Part shown: in pieces, positions 15,241 to 26,300 of the stretch | Position numbering within the stretch: position 1 is the first letter of the stretch | How the letters are laid out: each line of letters begins with the position of its first letter | Assembly (NCBI GenBank): GCA_020849655.1 | Contig: JADLFU010000043.1 | Location: 1 to 42,236, forward strand | Length of the DNA: 42,236 nucleotides | Reading direction: 5' to 3' | Origin: Polyangiaceae bacterium | Lineage (GTDB): Bacteria; Myxococcota_A; Polyangia; Polyangiales; Polyangiaceae | Translations under genes and position numbers: made by a program | Notes under the pieces: generated by a model | Told to the model about the DNA's origin: nothing | The model's database searches: none | What the model saw: the letters and a program-made list of their open reading frames with translations, nothing else

Positions 15241-16674
15241 GTGACCGATCTCTCGGCCCAGCTCGCGCGCGTCGCGCCTCGGGGCGTGGCGTGGGCGGGG
15301 CTGCGTGAGGTGCGCGAGGTGACGCGCGCCGCGATGGTCCGAGACGGCCTGCCCGAGCGCGCGGCGACGCGCGAGTCGCACGGCGTGCTGTGCGAGGTGC
15401 TGGTGGACGGCGCGTTCGGCTACGCGGCGACGGGCGCGCGCGACGACGCGGGCCTTCGTCTGGCGATGGAGCGGGCGCTCTCCCACGCGCGGGCGTCCGC
15501 GCCGCTCGCGGTGCACCGCTTCGACGAGCGCGCGAGGCCCCCGTCGCGCGGCGTGTACCGCTCGCCCTCCGTGCGCTCGCGCGCGCTCGAGGGTGGCGTG
15601 TTCGACTGGCTGGTCGGGCTCTCCCGGCGGCTGAAGGCGGGCGCCGAGATCGGCCGCACGACGGCGGCGGTGTTCGCGGTCGACGTGACGTCGCGGCAGG
15701 TCTCGACGAGCGGCGCCGACGTGACGCAGGAGACCTTCCACCTCTCGACCGATCTGTCCGCGACCGCGGTGCGCGGCGCCGTCGTGCAGCGCCGCACCGA
15801 CGCGGGTCCGCTCGGGCGCAGCCACCAGCTCGGCGCGGAGGCGCTCGGCGATCCCGCGTTCGAGGAGCGCGCGGCGCGCGTCGGCGAGGAGGCGCTGCTG
15901 CTGCTCGACGCCGACGAGTGCCCGACCGACACCCGCACGCTGCTGCTCGCGCCCGACCAGATGATGCTCCAGATCCACGAGAGCATCGGGCACCCGCTCG
16001 AGCTCGACCGCATCCTCGGCGACGAGCGCAACTACGCGGGGTCGAGCTTCGTCCGGCTCGTCGACGTCGGCGCGCTCCAGTACGGCTCCCCGCTGCTCAC
16101 GGTGACGTTCGATCCGACGCTGCCCGCGGAGAACGCGAGCTACGGGTTCGACGACGTGGGCGCGCCGGCGACGCGCGAGGTCATCATCGACCGGGGCCGC
16201 CTCGTGCGCCTGCTCGGGGGCGTCGAGAGCCAGCTGCGCGCGGGCGTCGCGGGCGTCGCGTCGCAGCGCGCGTCGTCGTGGAACCGCGCCGCCATCGATC
16301 GCATGGCGAACCTGAACCTCGAGCCCGGCGCGTCGACCGCGCGCGAGCTCGTCGCCGGCACCCGGCGCGGCGTGTACATGGAGGCGAACCGCTCGTGGTC
16401 GATCGACGATCGCCGCGAGAACTTCCAGTTCGGCTGCGAGCTCGGGCGCCTCGTCGTCGACGGCGAGCTCGGCCCCATCGTGCGCAACCCGAACTACCGC
16501 GGCCGCGCGCTCGACTTCTGGCGCGGCCTCTCCGGCGTGGGCGATCGCAGCACGTTCGAGATATTTGGTACTCCTACCTGTGGCAAGGGCGAGCCGAACC
16601 AGGCCATCCGCGTCGGGCACGCGTCGCCGCTCTGCCGGTTCGAGGGGGTCAGCGTGTTCGGAGGCGCGTCGTGA
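15241..16674 (+). CDS. tldD: TldD metalloprotease subunit
   Basis: TldD is the zinc-bearing subunit of the TldD-TldE cytoplasmic protease, which degrades or trims peptides in its barrel; in other bacteria it processes ribosomally made peptides and CcdA. GTG at 15241 is set by GGGGAGG seven bases upstream. The 477-residue protein has the metal motif HESIGHPLELDRILGDERN (His246, Glu247, His250). It is followed by TLPAENASYGFDDVGAPATR, SWNRAAIDRMANLNLEPG and near the end GTPTCGKGEPNQAIRVGHA, whose Cys-containing loop is typical of TldD. The stop overlaps the tldE start as GTGA, giving coupled synthesis of the two subunits. Confidence 0.93.
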   Translation: MTDLSAQLARVAPRGVAWAGLREVREVTRAAMVRDGLPERAATRESHGVLCEVLVDGAFGYAATGARDDAGLRLAMERALSHARASAPLAVHRFDERARPPSRGVYRSPSVRSRALEGGVFDWLVGLSRRLKAGAEIGRTTAAVFAVDVTSRQVSTSGADVTQETFHLSTDLSATAVRGAVVQRRTDAGPLGRSHQLGAEALGDPAFEERAARVGEEALLLLDADECPTDTRTLLLAPDQMMLQIHESIGHPLELDRILGDERNYAGSSFVRLVDVGALQYGSPLLTVTFDPTLPAENASYGFDDVGAPATREVIIDRGRLVRLLGGVESQLRAGVAGVASQRASSWNRAAIDRMANLNLEPGASTARELVAGTRRGVYMEANRSWSIDDRRENFQFGCELGRLVVDGELGPIVRNPNYRGRALDFWRGLSGVGDRSTFEIFGTPTCGKGEPNQAIRVGHASPLCRFEGVSVFGGAS

Positions 16675-18005
16675 CGCTGGAGGCGCGCGTGCGCGCGCTC
16701 GCGGCCACGCTGTTCTCGGGGCTGCCCGCGGGGCAGTCGTTGACGGCGGAGCTGAAGGCGGAGTCGAGCGATTTCGTCCGCGTGGCGCGCACGCGCGTGC
16801 GCCAGGCGGGCCACGTCGACGAGGCGGAGCTGTCGCTGCGCCTCGTCGCGCGGAGGGGGGACGCGCTCCACGAGGCGACTCGATCGTTCACGCTCGGCGG
16901 GGAGGCGTCCGCCGATCTCGCGCAGGCGCGGCGGGCGCTCGACGCGCTCGCCGACGAGGTGCGCGCGCTGCCGGCGAGCCCCTTCGCCGAGGAGGCGGCG
17001 CCGCGCGGGAGCTCGCGGCGGGCCGTCGTGGAGGCGCCCGCGTCGTCGGACAAGGGCGCGCTGCTCGACGCGGCGTCCGGGCTCGATCTCTCCGGCCACG
17101 TCGCGGAGGGGACCATCACGCGCGCGGTGCTGTCCTCCGCCGGCACCGAGCACTGGTTCGAGACGGCGCGCGCGGTGATCGACGCGTCGGCGTACGCCGA
17201 GAACGGCAAGGCCGTGAAGCTCCAGCTCGCGGGCGAGGCGCTCGATCCTGGCGAGTGGACGCGCCTGCTCGACGACGCGCGCTCGCAGCTGACCATCCTC
17301 GCCCGCCCGCCGGCGCGGATCGAGCCGGGCGCGCGGCGCGCGTACCTCGGGCCGATGGCCGTCGCGGAGCTCGTCGAGATGATGTCGTGGGGGTGCGTCG
17401 GCGAGGCGGCCATCCAGCAGGGCGACAGCCCGCTGCGGCGCGCTCGCGCGCTCGCGCGCCCGTTCTCCCCGCTGTTCTCTCTCTCGGAGGATTTCACCCG
17501 CGGCGACGTCCCGGCCTTCACCGGCGAGGGCGATCTCGCGCCCGACGCGGTGCCGATCGTCACGGCGGGGCACCTCGTCGGATCGCTCGTCAGCGCGCGG
17601 ACGGCGCGCGAGTACGGCGTCCGCGCCAACGGCGCAGAGCAAGGGGAGGCGATGCGCGCGCCGTCGATCGCGCCCGGCGACCTCGCCCAGGGCCGCGCGC
17701 TCCCTGCGCTCGGCGACGGCCTGTACATACCGAACCTCCACTACCTCAACTGGAGCGACCAGCCCGGCGGACGCATCACCGGGATGACCCGCTACGCGAC
17801 GATGCTGGTGCGCGGCGGCGAGGCGGTCGCGCCGATCGCCGATCTGCGGTTCGACGACACGATCTTCCGCGTGTTCGGCGCGTCGCTCGCGGCGCTCGAC
17901 GATCGCGCGTCGCTGGTCCCGGCGACGTTGACGTACGAGTTCCGGTCGCTCGGCGGCGCGCGCGTGCCCGGCGTGCTCCTCTCCGAGCTGTCGTTCGCGT
18001 CGTGA
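16671..18005 (+). CDS. pmbA: TldE/PmbA subunit of the TldD-TldE protease
   Basis: TldE is the partner of TldD; it shares the fold but lacks the HExxxH zinc site, and none is present here. The start is GTG at 16671 within the tldD stop; the longer open frame upstream is antisense-like noise inside tldD. Family features in the 444-residue protein include HWFETARAVIDASAYAEN, LGPMAVAELVEMMSWGCVGE, FSLSEDFTRGDVPAFTGEGD, and GDGLYIPNLHYLNWSDQPGG followed by RITGMTRYATMLVRGG, the usual closing region. It is coupled (GTGA) to the membrane protein gene downstream. Confidence 0.9.
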   Translation: MTLEARVRALAATLFSGLPAGQSLTAELKAESSDFVRVARTRVRQAGHVDEAELSLRLVARRGDALHEATRSFTLGGEASADLAQARRALDALADEVRALPASPFAEEAAPRGSSRRAVVEAPASSDKGALLDAASGLDLSGHVAEGTITRAVLSSAGTEHWFETARAVIDASAYAENGKAVKLQLAGEALDPGEWTRLLDDARSQLTILARPPARIEPGARRAYLGPMAVAELVEMMSWGCVGEAAIQQGDSPLRRARALARPFSPLFSLSEDFTRGDVPAFTGEGDLAPDAVPIVTAGHLVGSLVSARTAREYGVRANGAEQGEAMRAPSIAPGDLAQGRALPALGDGLYIPNLHYLNWSDQPGGRITGMTRYATMLVRGGEAVAPIADLRFDDTIFRVFGASLAALDDRASLVPATLTYEFRSLGGARVPGVLLSELSFAS

Positions 18006-19420
18006 CGCGGCGGCGGCCGTCGTGGCGCGTCGACGCGGCCGCCTCGCTCGCGCTCTGGATCGCCTCCGCCGCGCTGTTGCTCCGCGCGGCCCGCTCGCTC
18101 GGCCTCTGCGAGGGCGAGGCCGCGGCCGTCGAGCGCTGGCTCGCGGCGCCGGGCCCGAAGCTCCCCCTCGCCGATCGGCTCACCGCGGCGCGCCTGCCTG
18201 TCGTCGCGACGAGCGCGCTCCTGCCGGTCGCGGCGTACTGGCTGCTGCGAGGCGCGTTCGCGTGGCCGATCGCGGCGTCGGGCGCGTTGCTGTCGGTCCT
18301 CGCGCCTCGCGCGACGATCGATCTCGTCTCGCTCGTGGGGGACGGCCCGGTCGCCGCGTGGCTGGCCGTCGCCGTCGCGCTCCACGTGCGGTCGGAGGCG
18401 CGCGGCGCGTCGCCGTGGCTCGGCGCGCTCGCCGCCGTCGCGCTCGGCGCGGCCGCGTCGTGCTCGCTCGCCGCGCTCTGGGCGCTGCCGGTGCTCGTGC
18501 TCGACCACCTCGTGCGCGCGTGGCCCGCGCCCCGCGACGCGCTCGCGCGCGGCTGGGCGTCGATCCCCTCGTCGGTCGCGCTCGCGCCGCTCGTCGGCCT
18601 CGCGGTCCTCGTCGCGGCGGATCGCGCGCTGTCCGCCCACCCCTTCGATCGCGCGCGCGAGCTGCTCGTCGCGGCGGGCTCGCCCGAGATCGCGCGGGGA
18701 ACCTGGCTCGGCGAGCGCCCGCTGCCGGACACGATCCCGCGCGGCCATGTCGCGGCGACGCTGCTGCTCGCGCTGCCGTCGGCGACGTCGGTGCTCGCGA
18801 TCGTGGGGGCGCTCTCGCTCGCGCGGCGCGGGCCGCGCCACCCGGTCCTCGTCACCTCGGTGATCGCCGCCGCGGTCTTCGTCGGATACCCGCTCGCCGT
18901 GCCGCCGGCGCTCGGCAGGTTCCCGGGGCGCGCGGCGCTCGCGCTGCCGTTCGTCGCGGTGGCGGCGACGTTCGGCGCGGCGATGGTGGGGCGAGCGGCG
19001 GCTCGGCGGCTGGGCGCGACGTGGCCTCCGCTCGCGCTCGCGGTGTCGCTCGCCCTCGCGCCGGTGTTCGGAGCGCCGGCGTCGCTGTCGGCGTGCTTCC
19101 CCGCGCTCGCAGGCGGCGCGGCGGCCGCGCGGAGGGGCGAGCGGGTGCCCTTCGTGGACGGGACGGAGATCGGCGCGATGCTCCCGGCGATCGACGCCCT
19201 CGGCCTCCCTGACGCGACGGCGTACGCGCCGTCGGTGTCGAGCGCCGACTGGGACGCCTACCGACGGCTCGGCCGGCTCCGCACCCGCGTCCACGCCGTC
19301 GGCAGCCTGCCGCTCGCGCGCCTCTCGATCGACGACGGGCGGCTGACGCGCGGCCGCGCGGTGGCGACGCTGCGGCGCGACGGCGAGATCGTCGCGGCCC
19401 TGCGCGTCCACGACCGCTGA
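18002..19420 (+). CDS. Polytopic membrane protein, possible GT-C-like, coupled to tldE
   Basis: GTG at 18002 overlaps the tldE stop as GTGA. The 472-residue protein has about nine to ten hydrophobic segments between residues 10 and 370 (for example ASLALWIASAALLLRAARSL and LLSVLAPRATIDLVSLVGDG) and a soluble tail of about 100 residues. The layout resembles glycosyltransferase-39-like GT-C proteins: a first loop with acidic residues (GLCEGEAAAVERWLA), a serial helix bundle and an outer domain. No DD or DE motif as clear as in other GT-C enzymes is present, so the assignment stays open. Coupling to tldD-tldE suggests co-expression, though none of its features points to peptide processing. Confidence 0.65.
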   Translation: MTRRRPSWRVDAAASLALWIASAALLLRAARSLGLCEGEAAAVERWLAAPGPKLPLADRLTAARLPVVATSALLPVAAYWLLRGAFAWPIAASGALLSVLAPRATIDLVSLVGDGPVAAWLAVAVALHVRSEARGASPWLGALAAVALGAAASCSLAALWALPVLVLDHLVRAWPAPRDALARGWASIPSSVALAPLVGLAVLVAADRALSAHPFDRARELLVAAGSPEIARGTWLGERPLPDTIPRGHVAATLLLALPSATSVLAIVGALSLARRGPRHPVLVTSVIAAAVFVGYPLAVPPALGRFPGRAALALPFVAVAATFGAAMVGRAAARRLGATWPPLALAVSLALAPVFGAPASLSACFPALAGGAAAARRGERVPFVDGTEIGAMLPAIDALGLPDATAYAPSVSSADWDAYRRLGRLRTRVHAVGSLPLARLSIDDGRLTRGRAVATLRRDGEIVAALRVHDR

Positions 19421-19427
19421 CGCGGGA

Positions 19428-20081
19428 TCAGACGCCGGCCTGATGGAGCGCGTAGATCGCGCCCCAGCTCATCGCGAGGAGCAGCGCGAAGAAGGCGAAC
19501 GTGGCGGCCTCGACCCGCTTCAGCGCGCGGCTCGTGGTCGCGAGCCCCCAGCCCATCGCGAAGCTCTGCAGGCCGTTCGCCAAGTGGTACGCGACGCCCA
19601 GCGTGCCGAGCAGGTAGACGACGAGCGTCGGCCCGTGGAACCGCATCTCGTGGGCGATGTCGGCGAACGGCTCCGGGCGCCCCTCGAGGAACCGCGGCTT
19701 GATGAACGCGAGGAAGATGTGCGCGCCGAGGAACAGGAGGACGCCGACCGCGCTCAGCCGCTGGAGCAGGTACCGCAGGTTGCCGAAGAACGTGTACCGA
19801 TCGTTGTTCGGCCTCGACGTCGTCAGGCGCTTGAGGCCCCAGAGCGTGTGGATGCCGAGCGGCAGCAGCACGACGACCATCGTCGCGAGCGTCGTCACCG
19901 GGTGCCTCGTGCCGGTGACCGCCTCCTCCCACGCGCTCGCGCCGCCGAACGCCGCGAGGTTCGACCACAGGTGCCACACCGTCCACACCCCGAGCGGCGC
20001 GATCGCGAGGACGGACGCGATCTTGTGCTGGAAGAAGTCGCGACGGTGAGCGGAGGTCTCGGGCTGGGCGGCGGTCGACAT
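19428..20081 (-). CDS. sdhC: Succinate dehydrogenase / fumarate reductase cytochrome b subunit
   Basis: SdhC anchors complex II in the membrane and carries heme b and the quinone site. ATG at 20081 (MSTAAQPETS) is preferred; the longer frame adds 21 residues without matching the family. The 217-residue, five-helix protein matches the Bacillus-type b558 family: FFQHKIASVLAIAPLGVWTV with WHLWSNL, LPLGIHTLWGLKRL, LLFLGAHIFLAFIKPRF, VAYHLANGLQSFAMGWG and ATFAFFALLLAMSWGAIYAL. Several His residues sit in helices as heme ligand candidates. It is a lone gene here: sdhA and sdhB are not adjacent, the downstream neighbour is a convergent membrane protein, and gyrB diverges from it. Confidence 0.9.
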   Translation of the reverse strand: MSTAAQPETSAHRRDFFQHKIASVLAIAPLGVWTVWHLWSNLAAFGGASAWEEAVTGTRHPVTTLATMVVVLLPLGIHTLWGLKRLTTSRPNNDRYTFFGNLRYLLQRLSAVGVLLFLGAHIFLAFIKPRFLEGRPEPFADIAHEMRFHGPTLVVYLLGTLGVAYHLANGLQSFAMGWGLATTSRALKRVEAATFAFFALLLAMSWGAIYALHQAGV

Positions 20082-22638
<2,557 letters not shown>

Positions 22639-22639
<1 letters not shown>

Positions 22640-23334
22640 TGCGCGCCCGCTCCTCCTCCGCGCTGCTCCTCGCCGTCCTCGCGTCGCTCTCGGCCTGCCG
22701 CGGCTCGGGCGACGTCGACGGCGCGCCGACCGCCACGACCGACGCCGCGAAGCCCGCCGCGGGCAAGCCGTCGATGTCCGACCCCGCGTCGGCCACGAAG
22801 CAGGCGCCCGAGTCCTTCAAGGCGCGCTTCTCGACGACGAAGGGCGACTTCGTGCTGCAGGTGCGCCGCGAGTGGTCGCCCGGCGGCGCGGACCGCTTCT
22901 ACAACCTCGTGTCGTCGGGCTTCTATGACGGCGTGAAGTTCTTCCGCGTCGTCGACGGCTTCATGGTGCAGTTCGGCGTGCACGGCAGCCCCGAGGTGTC
23001 GTCGAGGTGGGCGCGCGCGCGCATCGCCGACGATCCGCCGAAGCAGTCGAACAAGCGCGGCTTCGCCTCGTTCGCGATGGCGGGCCCTGGCTCGCGCACG
23101 ACGCAGATCTTCATCAATTTCGCCGACAATTCACGCCTCGACGCGATGGGCTTCGCGCCGTTCGCCGAGGTCGTGAGCGGCATGGACGTCGTCGACAAGC
23201 TCTACAAGGGCTACGGCGAGGGCGCGCCCGGGGGCAACGGGCCGTCGCAGGGCCGCATCCAGGCGGAGGGCAACGCGTACCTCGAGCGCGATTTCCCCCT
23301 GCTCGACGCGGTGAAGACGGCGCGCGTCGAGTAG
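22639..23334 (+). CDS. Lipoprotein peptidyl-prolyl cis-trans isomerase (cyclophilin type)
   Basis: ATG at 22639 sits in TGATG with the gyrB stop. The first 20 residues form a lipoprotein signal ending LSAC (Cys20), followed by an Ala/Pro/Thr/Lys tether of about 40 residues, so the enzyme is exported and lipid-anchored. The cyclophilin domain spans about residues 60-225: FSTTKGDFVLQVRREWSPGG, RFYNLVSSGFYDGVKFFRVV, DGFMVQFGVHG, FASFAMAGPGSRTTQIFINF and LDAMGFAPFAEVVSGMDVVD. Active-site Arg (KFFRVV) and the QIFIN segment are present, so it is probably active in proline isomerisation during folding of envelope proteins. Its tight linkage to gyrB looks like positional co-transcription rather than shared function. 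Confidence 0.9.
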
Positions 23335-23372
23335 CGCCCGCGGCCGCGAGCCATGTGATCCGAGCCCGGCGC

Positions 23373-26300
23373 TCACCGGGTCCCGAGCACCTCGCGGATG
23401 ACCTTCGCCGTCGGCGTCTTGCCCCTCGCGACCACCGCGGGCGATCCCGTCGCGACGATCCGACCGCCGCCGGGGCCGCCGTCGGGGCCGAGCTCGACGA
23501 CGTGATCGGCCGACGCGAGCACGCGGGGGTGGTGCTCGATGACGACGAGCGTGTCGCCGCGATCGACGAGCCGCGCGAGCACCTCGATCAGCTTCGCCAC
23601 GTCGCCGAGGTGCAGGCCCGTGGTCGGCTCGTCGAGCACGTAGAGCGTCGGCTCGTGGCGCGCGCCCGCGGTGAGCTCCGCCGCCAGCTTCAGGCGCTGC
23701 GCCTCGCCGCCCGAGAGCGTGTGCGAGCCCTGCCCGAGCTGCAGGTAGCCGACGCCGAGCTCGTCGAGCAGCGCGAGCGGGCGCGCGATCTTCGGGTGCG
23801 CGTGAAAGTGCGCGGCGGCCTCCGCCGCCGAGAGCCGCAGGACGTCGCCCACCGAGAGGCCGAGGTAGCGCGCCTCGAGCGTGCGCGGCTCGAACCGCGC
23901 GCCGCCGCACGCCTCGCACGGCGTCACCACGTCCGGCAGGAACGACATCTCGTGGGTCACCGAGCCCTGCCCGTCGCACGCCTCGCACCGGCCGCCTGCG
24001 GGCGTGTTGAAGGAGAAGCGGCTCGGCGCGAACCCGGCGACCTTCGCGTCGGGTGTGCCCGCGTAGAGCGCGCGCACGAGATCCCACACGCCGAGGAACG
24101 TCGCCGGCACGCTCCGCGGCGTCCGCCCGATCGGCGACTGGTCGACCGCGAGCGCGCGGCGCAGCTCGCCGAGCCCGCCGAGCTCGTCGAACGGCAGCGG
24201 CGGCGCGTCGTTGACCAGCCCGAGGGCGGAGCGCACCGCGGGCAACAGCACCCGCCGGACGAGCGTGCTCTTGCCGGATCCCGACACGCCGCCCACCACC
24301 ACCAGCCGCCCGCGCGGGATCTCGAGTGTTAGATTGGTCAGGTTGTGTCCGCGCGCGCCGGTGAGCACCAGGGCGCCCTCGGCGGGGCCGCGCGGGGGTC
24401 GCGGCGGGGCGAACGGCGCCCGCAGCGCGACGGCCGTCGGCGAGTCGCCGCGGAGCACCTCGGCCGGTCGCCCCTCCGCCATCACGCGCCCGCCGCCGCG
24501 CCCGCCCGTCGGCCCGAGATCGAGGAGGTGGTCGGCCGCCGTGATCGTGGCCTCGTCGTGCTCGACGACGACCACCGTCGAGCCGAGCGCCACGAGGCGC
24601 CGCAGGTTGTCGAGCAGGCGCCCTGTGTCCCGCGGGTGCAGGCCGATCGTCGGCTCGTCGAGCACATAGAGCGCGCCCGTGAGCCCGGCGCCGAGCTGCG
24701 CGGCGAGGCGCAGGCGCTGCATCTCGCCGCCCGAGAGCGTCGCGGCGGGGCGGTCGAGCGACAGGTAGCCGAGCCCCACGTCGTCGAGGAACGCGAGGCG
24801 CCTCGCCAGCTCGCGGTGCGCGCCCTCGGCGATGAGCGCCCTGTCGCCGCCGAACGTCCAGCCCTCGACGAGGCGCTTCGCGGCGGAGACGGGTCGACCG
24901 AGCAGCTCGTGGTAGCGCAGCCCGTGCAGCCTCACGCCGCGCGGGAGCGGCGCGAGGCGGCTGCCCTCACACGCGCGGCACGCGGCGCCGCGGTCGTCGA
25001 CGCCGCCGCCGAGGCAGACGGCGCACTGACCCTGCCTCGTGTTGAAGGAGAACCACCGCGGGTCGAGCTCGTCGACGCCGGCGCCGCAGCGCGCGCACGA
25101 GCGCCCCGTCGACAGCAGCTCCTCCTTGCCGCGCGGCGTGACCAGGAGGAGCGCGCCGCCGCCCAGCGACAGGCCGAGCGAGAGGCGAGCGCGCGGCTCC
25201 TCGGACGGCGGGGCGCGCTCGACGATGACGATCGAGATCGTGTGCTCGACGGCCTTCTTCAGCCGCGGCGGCCGGTCGGTCGACACCCGCTCGCCGTCGC
25301 AGATCGCGTGCGCGAACCCCGCCCGTGCGGCCCGCGTGAACACGTCGAGGTGGGTGCCCTTCTGCGCGCGGACGGCGGGTGCGAGGAGCGAGACGGCGTC
25401 GCGGCGCGCGGCGAGCCTGTCGAGGATGGCGGCCTCGGCGAGCGGCGCGACGGGCCCGTCGCACGCGGGACAGTGCACGTCTCCCACCTTCGCGTAGAGC
25501 AGGCGGAGGTAGTGCGCGACCTCGGTGACGGTCGCGACCGTGCTGTTCGCGCCTGCGCGCGCCGTCCGCTGCTCGAGCGCGACGCAAGGCGGGACGCCGA
25601 CGACGCGATCGACGTCCGCGCGCGGCAGCATCGGCAGGAACTGCCGCGCGTACGGGGTGAGCGTCTCGAGGAAGCGCCGCTGCCCCTCCGCGAACACGAC
25701 GTCGAACGCGAGCGTGCTCTTGCCCGAGCCGCTCGGCCCCGTCACGACCGTGAGCGCGTCGAGGGGCAGCGCGCAAGAGACGCCCTGCAGGTTGTGCTCG
25801 CGCGCGCGCTCGACGACGAGCTGCTTCGGCGGCGGGGCGGGGCGCGGGGGGCGCCCAGTCACGCGGCGCGGGCGCGCGCCGAGCGCCTCGGCCGTCTTGC
25901 CGACGCCGCGCGCGACGACCTCGTCGGGCGGGCCCGCGGCCACCAGCAGGCCGCCGTGACGGCCCGCGCCTGGCCCGAGGTCGATCAGCCAGTCCGCTGC
26001 GCGGAGCATCGCGAGATCGTGGTCGACGAGGAGCACGCTCGCGCCCGCGTCTCGCAGCGCGAAGAGCGCGGAGAGCACGCGCCCGACGTCCTCCGCGTGC
26101 AGCCCGGCGGACGGCTCGTCGATCACGAACAGCGCGCCCTGGGCCCGCGCACCGAGCGCGCGCGCGAGCTTCAGCCGCTGCGCCTCGCCGCCCGACAGCG
26201 TCGAGAGCGGCTGCCCGCGCGGCAGGTAGCCGAGCCCGAGCGCCTCGAGCGGTCGCAGCGCGCGCAGGAGCGGCGCGTCGCCCGGGTGCGCCGCGAGCAC

